Both the position numbers and the translations under genes were made by a program. Shown one piece after another: positions 34,569 through 45,206 of a DNA stretch of 64,000 nucleotides (positions are counted from its first letter, which is position 1; each line of letters begins with the position of its first letter). Origin of the DNA: Adenophora triphylla var. japonica (taxonomy: Eukaryota > Streptophyta > Magnoliopsida > Asterales > Campanulaceae); the NCBI GenBank assembly GCA_022495995.1, contig JAFEMH010002093.1:186001-250000 (forward strand), given 5' to 3'. A model generated the notes under the pieces. That model saw only the letters and a list, made by a program, of their open reading frames with translations, was not told where the DNA came from and did not search any database.

Positions 34569-35154
34569 TGTTATGGGCATTTTCAGCATGATGACATCCT
34601 CAGTTTTTCCTGCATGTCGACATCCTATTCCACTGTAAGTATTGCATAATATTTATTATATTCACTTAATTATTTTTATTCATATTTTACAGTGAATAAA
34701 AGGAGATAAATCCGGAGTATGGCCAAACATGTAGGACTCTTCTTCAACGTTAAAGGAGACCAAGTCATTGGACGTTGAAGGGATAAGTGACATGCCATGA
34801 TTTTAGGAGCTTGTTATTATCTTTCCGGTCTTTTGTTATTTATAGGGGACATGGAGATTAACACACACACGTGTTCATTTACGCACACAATACTTGTAAT
34901 CTCTCCATCGTCTTCCAGCTTGTACTCTCAATATTAATAGTGGAACTTTTAAGGTTGGAGACCTAACTCCTGGGTTTTTTCCCGAAGAGGTTGTCATCTT
35001 TAAGGTTTTCCTCGTTAACAAAATTCTTGTGTCCATCTTTATTTTCATGCATTCGTTTATTCCATTTGATCAAATTCCAAAGTCCCCTCCTTATTATTTA
35101 ATCCATACACTTTCATAGTCAAGATTCTACACTATTGTTTTTTCTACCAAAACA
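34569..35154 (+). repeat. 3' LTR of element E
   Basis: 586 bp from TGTTATGGGC to ACCAAAACA; the LTRs of F (577 bp) start TGTTGGGCCC and end ACCAAAACA. Near its start it carries two GACATCC words (34594, 34613). TATTTATAGG at about 34838-34847 is a plausible TATA region. No second LTR is present, so age cannot be estimated. Confidence 0.85.
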
Positions 35155-35521
35155 GTATCGATCTGGATTTTGGTACTTACACACAGGGTATAGGAAATCA
35201 CCAATAGAGTTCTAGGCTGTATTGGGCTTGTCTGTACTCATTCTCAATGTAGTTGTTTGGTATGAAAGCATCGTCGCATGAATCTTTAAGAAATTATAAT
35301 TTTCAAATTTAGAACTTGGTTGTGAAAACAATTCTGGCATTTATACAATATTAGAGATATACAATGTTACAACATAAATGAATGAATGAATAAATGAATG
35401 AATATGTCAACATAAGCTTCTTTTACTGTATTTACAGCGAAAGTGCCTATTTTGATCTATGTTCCTACAAATTAATATACATTGCCTGATTCTTGATATT
35501 AGAATGTGAATCCGAGAACAA
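35155..35521. other. Host flank downstream of the strictosidine synthase-like gene
   Basis: AT-rich, no gene seen. A short GAATGAATGAATAAATGAAT microsatellite lies at about 35380-35404. No second LTR of E and no target duplication could be recognised. Confidence 0.5.
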
Positions 35522-36560
35522 TCATCTCCTATATAATCCGAGATTGGCTCCCATAAGAGAGCCTAGATATATGGAGTTTCTGTACTCATAAACGTCTGCA
35601 AGAAAGGGGGCCTCAAACTGTGGGCTAAACGTCAATGTTTCAAGAATAGTTCCAGACCCGTTAATCCTAACCCCGAGAAGTTGGCGTGTTTGGCTTGTCA
35701 CCGCAACCCAAAAGTCTCCAGATTCAGTCCTCCTTATATTATCTGCAATGCCAGTAGTTATTTGTAGTATAACCTCTGCAGTGTTTGCATTTGGACCTCT
35801 TAGCCAAAACTTTCGAACCCTGGAAGTAACAAATTCAGTTATAAGGAGGTAGGAACGATCTCTACTAATAGCAACTCCAGCTGCACCTGAAATCCCACTT
35901 AGTAAAACGGAAACCCTTCTTGTCCTTGGATCATATCTAAGTAGCCTTCCTGTGGAATCACTAGTGGAAAGTATCGTGCCAACATCGCTGTAGAAGGAAA
36001 GATAAAAATAATTGTAAGCATAAAATCCAACAAAAAAAAAGTTAAAACTATATAACCATATGAGTGAGGTAATGTACATACTCAATTCCGGTGGAAGAAC
36101 TTGCATCAGTGAAGTAAACACATCCTGTTGACTGGTCAACGTCTAGACCGACGGTGAATCTAAATGGGATTCCGTCTGCGCTAGAGGCAAGTTGAGTTGC
36201 TTGGCCTCCATTACGTCCAACGACAAATAATCCTAAAGTGGCATCCGCAATGTAGAGTTGTCTGGTGCGATAGTAAAATGCCAAACTTAAAGGCCTTCCG
36301 CAAGTGGATAACATGTTGAGGGCAGTAATGCCATCACAAAGGATTGCTGACCTATTGGGGGCGGTGAAGGCAAAGTCAACAAATCGATTTCTTTGGTACA
36401 TAAGGATTCGACCGTCCATGACACTGGTGTATGGGCCTCTGCCTAAGGAGTCGAAGGCGGTGTTATGTGGGCCCACCGATGGTACGGCCAGATTTTGAAT
36501 AGATGGTTGAGATAAAACTGAAGACGAGAGTAACGTAAAGAAGAAGAAGATTTGAAGCAT
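35522..36560 (-). CDS. Strictosidine synthase-like (SSL) protein, two exons
   Basis: Exon 1 runs 36560-36082 and exon 2 35987-35522, with intron donor GTATGT and acceptor TTCTACAG. The joined frame is open for 314 residues. A hydrophobic N-terminus (MLQIFFFFTLLSSSVLS) is a clear signal peptide, so the protein probably enters the secretory pathway or vacuole. Family signatures are FDSLGRGPYTSVMDGRIL (about residues 38-55), the Cys pair in CDGITALNMLSTCGRPLSL, YFTDASS, TGRLLRYDPRTRRVSVLL and LGSLMGANLGLYRR at the end. It is a six-bladed beta-propeller family. True strictosidine synthase condenses tryptamine with secologanin, but most plant SSL proteins lack shown activity on these, so no substrate is assigned. 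It is somewhat shorter than typical members (about 330-390 residues). The only clear host gene here, and it appears intact. Confidence 0.9.
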
Positions 36561-36686
36561 TTTGTGAAGTTTTAATGAAGTATGAACTGATGAGTATATT
36601 GAGTTGTGAGGGCTGGTTTGGTTAGCTTGCAGTGAGATATTGATGACTTTGTGAAGGATGAATGGTATGAAACAGTTAAGGTTATG

Positions 36687-36694
36687 TATTTATA
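36687..36694 (-). promoter_or_regulatory. Putative TATA box of the SSL gene
   Basis: The minus strand reads TATAAATA, 127 bp upstream of the ATG. Distance and sequence fit a plant core promoter. Confidence 0.55.
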
Positions 36695-37443
36695 GGTTGG
36701 CCAAGACATAACAAATGGATGGATGCGTGTCTGGAATAAGTCAAAGTCAAAAACAAATGTTTAAAAATAATTAAGAGAATGGCTCCAAGTCAATCTGCTT
36801 TTGGTTTAGTACTGGACGCATTCAATAGCCAAAGAAGTTAAAAGGAGAGGGATTATGTATCAGGGTTTTATGCCATCCGTTTCGCGCAACGATCTAGATT
36901 TAATCTCTCATAAATGAATTGGTCATGTTATTAGGAGAAAGCGGGGTTTAAACACAATCAATCAACTGCGAATAAACTGAATGTTCAATCCGACTGTTGA
37001 ACATTTGAACTGTCAAACACCCTAGCTAAACCCGGACCCGATAGATTACCTATGCATGTGATGTGTAGATACAAGGCTACATTCTGGTGGAACCAACAAT
37101 GGGGCCATTTACTAGGTGCAACTTGAACCAACTGATTAACCACTTGTGATATGGCACCGCGGCTATTAATTTGCCCAGCTGGATCAACGACTCGGTCGAG
37201 GTGGCTATCTACCTGGATAAGGGATCATGCAACTCTGTTAGATTGAATGGGTTTGAAAGAAATTGGCCAAAATATTGTTACGTATACGGTTTCCTTATCT
37301 AGTTTTGAATGGACCCAAACATTGAATGGTACACAGTTGTATTTAAGATGTAGCCGCCCCCACCATCTCTTGTCGTGCATTAACCCAATCAATCACCATT
37401 ATCTTCTTTGGAAACAATTAGGCCATGAAACATGTTTTAAACA

Positions 37444-37510
37444 ATAATCGGTTGAGAGATAAAAACTTTATTGATGTATACTAAAGCTCAATTTAATCTC
37501 AACCGATTAT
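37444..37510. repeat. Inverted repeat with 14-bp arms
   Basis: ATAATCGGTTGAGA (37444-37457) and its exact reverse complement (37497-37510) flank a 39-base AT-rich loop. It could be a very short MITE remnant or a hairpin. No target duplication is evident. Confidence 0.7.
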
Positions 37511-37817
37511 GGACCCATGATAAGGTCTTGTATCCTAGATCTCGACATTTAGCTGGAGTACTCTAGCATATCGATCACTGGAGCTCTCGGTAACACAATT
37601 ATCCTATAACGAAACCCACATCCCATCGGGTCGTCGATTTACTAAACATGCACCTTCAAGAGATGCGTTAAAAACTCACATGTAATGTCAATTTGTAAAG
37701 GCATTACGCTATCAGGAGTCGACATGTGGCGACATCACAAATATACATGTTATTTTTTATTAAAACAAAAAAATTGCATTTAATTAGAATCTAGCCATAT
37801 TTTTTTCACCAGATTAG

Positions 37818-37821
<4 letters not shown>

Positions 37822-37899
<78 letters not shown>
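37822..37899. repeat. (TA)n microsatellite, about 39 units
   Basis: Uninterrupted TA dinucleotides for about 78 bp, 23 bases before the target duplication of element H. The length in the source genome is uncertain, because such tracts are error-prone. Confidence 0.95.
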
Positions 37900-37900
<1 letters not shown>

Positions 37901-37927
37901 CCCAAGTTAGCAGACATTTGTAATTAC

Positions 37928-38779
37928 TGTTGTACAATTGCTAGGCTTCTCAAGAACTTAACTAGAATCTTAACAGAAAAAGATAACGGAGATTGGAAAC
38001 AAAAGAAATCAAGTCGAGTCTTGTATTTAATACAATCTCCGTTAGAAGTTATTGCCCCGCACAGGTGCTTACGGTTTATATGACAATCTTCTAGTAAGAT
38101 AAAACGACTTACAAGTAAATGATAGGAGCACTCCAAATAAATTACTCTAACGAACAACACTTTGTTTTGAACTTTGGACTTTGAAGGATTGAATGCAACA
38201 ATATGCAATGATTTGGGTATGTTTTTCTATCTTACTAGAGGGTAGGGAGGCTCAAATGACTGTGTATGTGAATTGAAATTCGGAGGGGAAGTATATAAAG
38301 AGAGTCAAAGGGTTTGGTGGCTTTTCCCTTGAAAAGTCACAACTTTTCGGGTATAACAGCATTTGCACGGCCGTGTCCAATGAACTGCACGGCCGTGCAA
38401 GGCAATATGCACGGTCGAGTTCAAGGCTCAGCACGGTCGAGTGGCAAGGCAAGGCACGGTGCACGGCCGTGTCCTAGACACGTGCACGACCGTGCAAAAG
38501 CTTCTTCAGCCTGCTCGTCAGCCCTTTAGCCACAACAAGTCCAAACCAATTTTGGGACCAACCCAAATCACACTTTGACCTAATATTTAAGTTACAAATC
38601 ATTTGTCATTAATTTCTCATTCACACGGAAATGGTTTTGAGACATTAAATGAGTTATATATAATCTACAAGAAATGTAGATTACCATTTGTAACTAGTTT
38701 CGTTAACAAATAACGAACTTTCGTTAGAAACTAGATCAACGTTAAGTTAAACTTAACTTTCCGTTATCCATTTCCAACA
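37928..38779 (-). repeat. 3' LTR of copia element H
   Basis: On the minus strand TGTTGGAAATGG ... TTGTACAACA. A purine tract (ATGTGGGGGAT, minus strand, 38780-38790) adjoins it. GCACGGCCGTGC palindromes occur at 38365-38500, upstream of TATATA-type sequence at about 38295 in element orientation. Confidence 0.92.
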
Positions 38780-39497
38780 ATCCCCCACATGAATGACAAT
38801 TAATGCATGTATGCAATTTCATCCAAAGTTCCGGCGAACTATTATTACATCGGGATAGATAGCTTGTGGCCTTGAATCCTCCCTAGTGAAATATTATCGG
38901 ATATACTAGCCATTTGGTAGCGAGTCGCTTTGAACCAGTGACTGTCGGGTGTATACCAAGACAATAATACTCACATAATAACAGCTCTAACAATTGTTGT
39001 TCTCACGTTTTGTCCATTTTGGCCCTGGACCGTATCTCATTCATAAGCGTTCTTTTAGAGGCGGCCTAATTACCTCTCGCTTATATAGGTGATTCTCACT
39101 ATAAGGAGTATCATGCACTACTCCACCCGTAGGTATAGAAATCATTAAAAGTTTTCTCAACTTATCCTTACCACTGCTACATGTGCTTGTACTTGGATGT
39201 TCTGGGAATGAGTATTCAACATCTCCAGGTTAATAAACCGAGTTGTTGTTTCCAAGTAACTCTACTAGAACTTATAACTTGGTTGTCTCATTGAACCAAG
39301 GGCCTGGGATCTCCATTTCTCAAGGATGAGTGTCCGCTATAAGTCCTTTTGTTGTGGGTTTTAGACCCATTCCCCTTAACAGTTTATACAATTGATCTTG
39401 ATTAATACCTTTGGTAAACGGATCCGCTAAGTTATCACATGACTTTACATAATCAATAGTGATAATGCCATTCTTGATCAACTGTTTAATGGTATTG

Positions 39498-39528
<31 letters not shown>

Positions 39529-41809
39529 GATGTTCTACATCTTTTCCTATTTCTCATTGTCGTCACAATGCCTTAGGTTATGTAGACACAAACTTATTCC
39601 ACAAAGGAATATCTTCCAAGACCATTCAACTTACATAGGAATTGTAATCTTTAATCATAAGTATATCTTCAAGTACACCAAGTACTATGATTATACTATT
39701 CCGGTGATTGATTACAATTACAATTAGACCTTGAGTCTATCTAGAATGATCAGTCCCTTCGAGTGATCAAATTCTTCTATCTGGCCGCTTCTTCAAGTGG
39801 TTATTATCTCTGTACTATTTCGACTTCCCAAGTATTCAGTATCTCTAAGTGATTTGACCTCCTTAGAGTCTACCTTTCAGGAATCTACTTTACAGAGATT
39901 ACCTCTCAAGATTCTACCTTACTAGAGTACACCTCTCAAGAATCTATTTGAACTTTCGAAGTACTGTTTCAAGATAATGGGATTTTGATAGGACTATTCC
40001 TTCTGATGTTCTAGAAATCTTTATTTCTAATATGACATCGGCTAATCCCATATCTTTCATGTCAAAGTTCTTTTTTAACATGTCTTTGGTATCAAATGAT
40101 TCAGATGTTCCTTTAATGTAGACACATTTGTCACATTCATTAATCTTGAATCCATTTGATAACATAGTTCTATCGAACTTCTCATGCCACTAGTTAGTTG
40201 CTTGTTTTAGTCCATATGAATACACAAGTAGATCCAACACGGTTGTGCGACATAGAACGCTCTGTTGTGTCAATTGGGATAATCTTGCATGAATCATAAT
40301 GTCCTTTTGACAACTAGCCTGGCTTTATACTTATCAACAGATCCAATTGCAACCTAATGGTTTGCAACTTGGAGGGAGATCTACCAATTCCCAAGCATTA
40401 TGGATTTTGTCTCACTGTTAATAGCCTCTTTCCAGAACGAACTATCCGGACCAGATAACGCTTTCCATAACAGTTGCTGGTTCGATTTCCAACATAAATG
40501 ATAGAAAATCAGGACCAAAAGACTTTTCCACTCTTGCCCTTTTACTACGTCTAGGTCCTTCATCTTCTACTTGAGATGGACCGTTTTGTAGTCTAATATT
40601 TAAAGGTTTCATCCTTGGCACATCTAGTTTTTGCAACCCAACGGTTCGCATAGGAAGATCAACCATCTTCCAAAATAGAATAGGATGCATTATTAACTGT
40701 TATCAATTATTTAACAGTTTCAATTTATTTCCATCTTAGAGAATTTAGAACCAAAGAATTAGTAACTTTTGTCCTCCAACTACATCTTGGTTCTTCTTCT
40801 TATTAAGAAGACCACCATAGTTTCTATAAATTTTCTATCATTTCAAGGAAATATATTCTCAAAGAATATAACGTGTCTTGCTTAAGTATTTCTACTTTAG
40901 CCAAATACCCCCACATTTGAGGTATTTATAAAACGGCTTATGAATATTTCATAATTCGTCATCATTGAATATTTTCTTTCTAAGGATCCATTCTTTTAAC
41001 TGTTAACAGTTTAACAGTTTCTGTTAATACTAGAAGTTCATATCAATAGAACTTATGTATTTAGCTTGTACCCCCACACTTGAGGTGTACCTCCACATAT
41101 CAAATATTTTATGAATATCCTAATTCATATTTAATACTTTCCTTTTATGTGAAGTCATTTTAATTGTAATAACCATGTTATCTCCTGACAACATAGTCAT
41201 AACTATGTTCAAGTGAGGTCTCTTCAACCTTGGTTGGTCTCTTCAATCATTTTATTTCGAAGAATACCGTATTGCCAATGGAAACGTAATCCATGGTTTT
41301 GGGTCCTATCTTAACCTCCTTAGGTTTAGATATTTCTACCTTTGCTAGGTATACCCACATAAGACGGAACTTATCAATAAGGAGTTCACCATCTCCTTTA
41401 AAAGTTCTATCTTTCCTTTTTCTGTGATTCAATTGATTTGAGTGTGTAAGAAGCATTCGTTTGATAAATAAGTGTTAGCGTCCCAACAATTATTTTTCAA
41501 ACGATACTACATACTCTCCACAATTAGGATGAATCACTAACTCATTCTTTATTACTTAACCTCTTAAGGTTTCATCTTTACTATTTCAAAAGATGTACTT
41601 TGCATTATCGAGTGCAAATATCAATAGAAGTAATGAAGAACTGATTTCCACAAAGAAATCACATTTGGTTTGCGAATTAAACAAGTCATAACACAAGCCA
41701 AGTAGGAAATAAAAACTAATATTTTATTCTTCGCTCTTAGGCGGATTACATTCAGATCAAGGTACCCTTTTCTAATGTAATACAATGACCACATTTGGTC
41801 AATTCAATC
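38780..41809 (-). pseudogene. Element H: integrase end, RT and RNase H remnants
   Basis: Minus strand. 41456-41247 has VYLAKVEISKPKEVKIGPKT, an integrase C-terminal motif of copia. 40690-40381 has PRRSKRARVEKSFGPDFLSF and FWKEAINSE, the start of RT. 40165-39944 has FDMKDMGLADVILEIKISRT, late RT, with the YVDD segment deleted just before it. About 39520-39350 gives KSRHIRRRHNTIKQLIKNG and SCDNLADPFTKGI, the RNase H end. Stops and frame changes separate all of these pieces. The stretch 38791-39350 shows nothing recognisable beyond 3' UTR. Confidence 0.82.
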
Positions 41810-42547
41810 TTATGCCCCTAGGCTAAGTTGATCAAAGTCCAATGGAACATATCGATCTTCAGTCACATTGGCTTGAAGAGGGTTTCCATCTTGGTTGTTG
41901 ATTCTAGGATGTCGACATTCCCTAGCCATATGCCCGGGTTTGCCGCAATTAAAAAAACTACCTTTAACCTTCTTGGCGGTCCTCTTCACTTTCCCGGTGT
42001 TCTTTCTCTTGTTTCTGGTACATCTTTCCACCAAGTTCACTTGCGGTCTTTTAGTCACAATACACATAGTATTGTGCATCTCGAGAAAGTCCCAAAGTTC
42101 TCTCGCGGTCTTTATGCCACAACACACTTTGTATTGTGCATAATCCAAGCCATTAAGAATATAATTGCGACACAAGAAATCGCTGTGATTCCATGTATCC
42201 AAATCATTCTTTGCTTTGGATTCATTCTCGTCGGATATCAATGGTGGATATTCCCAAAGAAAATGCACCAATTTTAATGTTGTCAAATAGACCAACATTT
42301 TCTGTTGCCACCTCTTAAAGTTCATCCCGGTAAGAATACCCGGTCTTTCCGCATGTACGAACACATGAGACGGAGGGAGAGCATTAAGAGGTGCAACCCT
42401 TGAGGTTTCACCAGAAGGAGGTTTCTTACCATGAACCGAGTGAGATGGTGTAGTAGCGGGTGCAACATGGTTGAATGTAGTATCACCTTGCGAAGGAGGC
42501 GCCACATTCCCTTGACTTGATTCGGTGGAATCTTTCTCATTTGCCAT
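41810..42547 (-). pseudogene. Element H: gag
   Basis: Open for 245 residues from ATG 42547. A Ser/Pro-rich start is followed by the copia gag core (GMNFKRWQQKMLVYLTTLKL, ARELWDFLE), a basic stretch and one zinc knuckle reading FFNCGKPGHMAREC. The first Cys of the CCHC box is Phe, so zinc binding should be lost. The segment after LWDFLEMHN looks internally deleted. The start codon is only about 40 bp inside the LTR. No initiator-Met primer site is visible between them. Confidence 0.82.
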
Positions 42548-42586
42548 CTTGATGATCTTGAAGAAGCGTTAATAACTTCTTACGAT

Positions 42587-43433
42587 TGTTGTACAATTGC
42601 TAGGCTTCTCAAGAACTTAACTAGAATCTTAACAGAAAAAGATAACGGAGATTGGAAACAAAAGAAATCAAGTCGAGTCTTGTATTTAATACAATCTCCG
42701 TAAGAAGTTATTGCCCCGCACAGGTGCTTACGGTTTATATGGCAATCTTCTAGTAAGATAAAACGACTTACAAGTAAATGATAGGAGCACTCCAAATCAA
42801 TTACTCTAACGAACAACACTTTGTTTTGAACTTTGGACTTTGAAGGATTGAATGCAACAATATGCAATGATTTGGGTATGTTTTTCTATCTTACTAGAGG
42901 GTAGGGAGGCTCAAATGACTGTGTATGTGAATTGAAATTCGGAGGGGAAGTATATAAAGAGAGTCAAAGGGTTTGGTGGCTTTTCCCTTGAAAAGTCACA
43001 ACTTTTCGGGTATAACAGCATTTGCACGGCCGTGTCCAATGAACTGCACGGCCGTGCAAGGCAATATGCTCGGTCGAGTTCAAGGCTCAGCACGGTCGAG
43101 TGGCAAGGCACGGTGCACGGCCGTGTCCTAGACACGTGCACGGCCGTGCAAAAGCTTCTTCAGCCTGCTCGTCAGCCCTTTAGCCACAACAAGTCCAAAC
43201 CAATTTTGGGACCAACCCAAATCACACTTTGACCCAATATTTAAGTTACAAATCATTTGTCATTAATTTCTCATTCACATGGAAATGGTTTTGAGACATT
43301 AAATGAGTTATATATAATCTACAACAAATGTAGATTACCATTTGTAACTAGTTTCGTTAACAAATAACGAACTTTCGTTAGAAACTAGATCAACGTTAAG
43401 TTAAACTTAACTTTCCGTTATCCATTTCCAATA
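42587..43433 (-). repeat. 5' LTR of copia element H
   Basis: Matches 37928-38779 closely. The terminal CAACA has become CAATA on the plus strand. Palindromes GCACGGCCGTG at about 43023-43150 lie upstream (in element direction) of a TATATA sequence at about 42950. One 5-bp deletion relative to the other LTR lies in the palindrome cluster. Confidence 0.92.
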
Positions 43434-43438
43434 ATTAC

Positions 43439-43762
43439 TGTATTTGGGGCCATTGCACCCTTGCTGTACGGAGTAAAATGTAAATAACATTCTCATAAAA
43501 GACCTTAAGTTAAAAGTGAAACGTGTTGAAAAAATAGTGTGTTTTGAAGGAAATTAATGGATTAATTTCTAAAGGGTAATTTTGTCAAATTACTTAATTG
43601 GTTATGTGTTTGTGAAATAAAATATTTATTTTTTCAAAATGATTTTTGGATAAATTAAATATGAATGTTCAAAGTATATGGCCCACATTTTGCTAAATAA
43701 GTTTGATTTTGTAAATCAAAAATGGTTTTGACTTTGACTGATATGCTCGGCCGAGCAGAGTG
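43439..43762. other. Unassigned AT-rich spacer between H and the LTR of G
   Basis: No gene or known repeat recognised. A GCTCGGCCGAGC palindrome (43745-43756) sits 7 bp before the presumed LTR end of G. Confidence 0.5.
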
Positions 43763-44587
43763 TGTAACGATGTGTTGCCTTTTTCGCGGGAAAAATTCGA
43801 TTTTTGCGTTTCTTTGAAAAACCAAATAAAACCGGAAAAAACGGAGTCGCCACGCCATTTTAATTTTGAAGGGCCAAAACTTTGAAAAAAGCCCGAGATC
43901 AGAGATTTAGGTTCGGAGGTCATGTTACGCGTCGGGAAGGACGTTAGTGTGCACCCGACGCGCCTCGTAAAACGAGTCTTCCAAGCTGAAAATCATTTGT
44001 GTGTGTGTGTGTTTGTGTTTTGGCCAAAATAAGTTGAAACTGGAAAAAGTAAAAATTGGGATGTCTTTTTAAGACTTTAAACTGATCCCATGATTTTTTG
44101 GAAGATTTTTTGGATTGAGATTTGGTACTCAAAAAACCTTTTGAAGTTGAGAAGTCACTTCTGCCAGAAGGAAATGGCAGCAGACACCTGATTTTGAAAT
44201 GGATTCAAGGGTCCTAAAACTTCATAATCTGGATGAACTCAGAGAATGAAAGTTTCTCTAGACTCCTTGAATAAACTTTGTGTGAAAGAAATTTCCATTT
44301 TGGAGAAGATTTGAGGGGTCAAAACCTTCTGGAAACCTCAGATATGAGATCTGGATTCCCAGAAGCTGATGAACTAGCCTCTGAAAGAAAAATTGAAAAG
44401 AGGAGTTTTACTCACCCAAAAAATAAGGTAAAAATATGTCTGGAAAGCTCTGGATGTTGGCTACAAAAAGTGTTTTGTAGTCAACACCAAATTCCAACTT
44501 TTTCTGTGTCCAAAAATTAAGACCATGGACTGAGGTCTGAGAAAATTGCTACTGGACAGCAACTTCTCAAGAAAGAAAATATGATTT
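43763..44587 (-). repeat. 3' LTR of G, left part
   Basis: Starts TGTAACGATG. Carries GGAGTCGCCACGCC, AAGGGCCAAAACTTTGAAAA and TCGGAGGTCATGTTACGCG, all shared with the LTR of B. A GT-rich run lies at about 43998-44016. It is interrupted at 44587 by F. Confidence 0.75.
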
Positions 44588-45164
44588 TGTTGGGCCCTAC
44601 ATTTTCAATCAACATGTTTGCAACTTACGCCTAAACAACTTGGTACTAACAACTTGGGTTGTTCTGTTTACAACTTGGTTTTTACAGGTTAGGACGCATA
44701 ACGCTTTTCCTATTTTATAGGGAACGTGCCAAAGACCAGTTCAACCACGATTCTTCAGCAAGCCAACGATTACCTCTTTCCCAACGGATGAGTGCGGATA
44801 AATCTCCAAGGATAAACCTCAACTCCGAGTTTGTAGGCCCTCATTGTTATTTAGTTTTATTCTTGAGGTATAAAAAGGAACATACACTGTAAATTCACAC
44901 ACGCACTACACTAGCCTAAGCTCCCTTTTCATACGCTCTTAGCATTGTAATCTCAAGAAAATTCATAGTAAACTTTCGGTCAAGGCAGGAGCCACATCCT
45001 CCCGGGGTTTTATGCCGGCGAACAAGTTGTTCAAGGGCTTTCCCTAGTCAACAAATGTCTTGTGTCCATTTCTATTCAACTTGATAGTCATTGTACCTAG
45101 ATTCATATCACTTTAGTCACTTTTCCCATCATACAAATCTAATTGTTGAAATCTGACCAAAACA
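44588..45164 (+). repeat. 5' LTR of element F
   Basis: TGTTGGGCCC to ACCAAAACA, 577 bp. Three CAACTTG words cluster at about 44634-44685 in U3. The TATA box is TATAAAAA at 44869-44876. Confidence 0.95.
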
Positions 45165-45167
45165 ATT

Positions 45168-45184
45168 TGGCGCCGTCCGTGGGA
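45168..45184 (+). other. Primer-binding site of element F
   Basis: TGGCGCCGTCCGTGGGA lies 3 bases after the LTR. TGGCGCC-type primer sites are usual in Tat/Athila-group elements; the exact tRNA was not determined. Confidence 0.75.
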
Positions 45185-45206
45185 AACTTTGATTATCTAA
45201 GTAGAA

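Larger units (their letters stand above)
26933..35154 (+). mobile_element. Tat-lineage Ty3 retrotransposon E, 5'-truncated
   Basis: Gag begins in mid-protein at 26933, against the LTR of C. Protease, RT, two RNase H regions and integrase follow to 31691. Then come a 3' UTR, an antisense gene (32544-34257), a purine tract (TTTTTGGGGAAAAAG) and a 3' LTR (34569-35154). The layout equals that of complete element F (44588-54403). The 5' LTR, primer site and start of gag are absent. Confidence 0.88.
36561..37927. other. Host region upstream of the SSL gene
   Basis: No convincing coding region. It holds the presumed SSL promoter, a 67-bp inverted-repeat unit (37444-37510) and a long TA microsatellite ending just before element H. 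Confidence 0.6.
37928..43433 (-). mobile_element. Ty1/copia retrotransposon H, leftward, degenerate inside
   Basis: Two LTRs (852 and 847 bp) are flanked by the 5-bp duplication ATTAC (37923-37927 and 43434-43438). The order on the minus strand is gag, integrase remnant, RT, RNase H, as in Ty1/copia. By eye the LTRs differ at about ten places including a 5-bp gap, so the insertion is fairly young. The interior, about 3.8 kb, has lost several segments. Confidence 0.92.

Noticed and set aside
37247..37447. 66-codon plus-strand frame upstream of the SSL gene
   Set aside because: No recognisable motif, low-complexity flanks and no splice or promoter support.
37822..37899. TA tract as an origin or promoter
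   Set aside because: A simple microsatellite with no flanking motif to support function.
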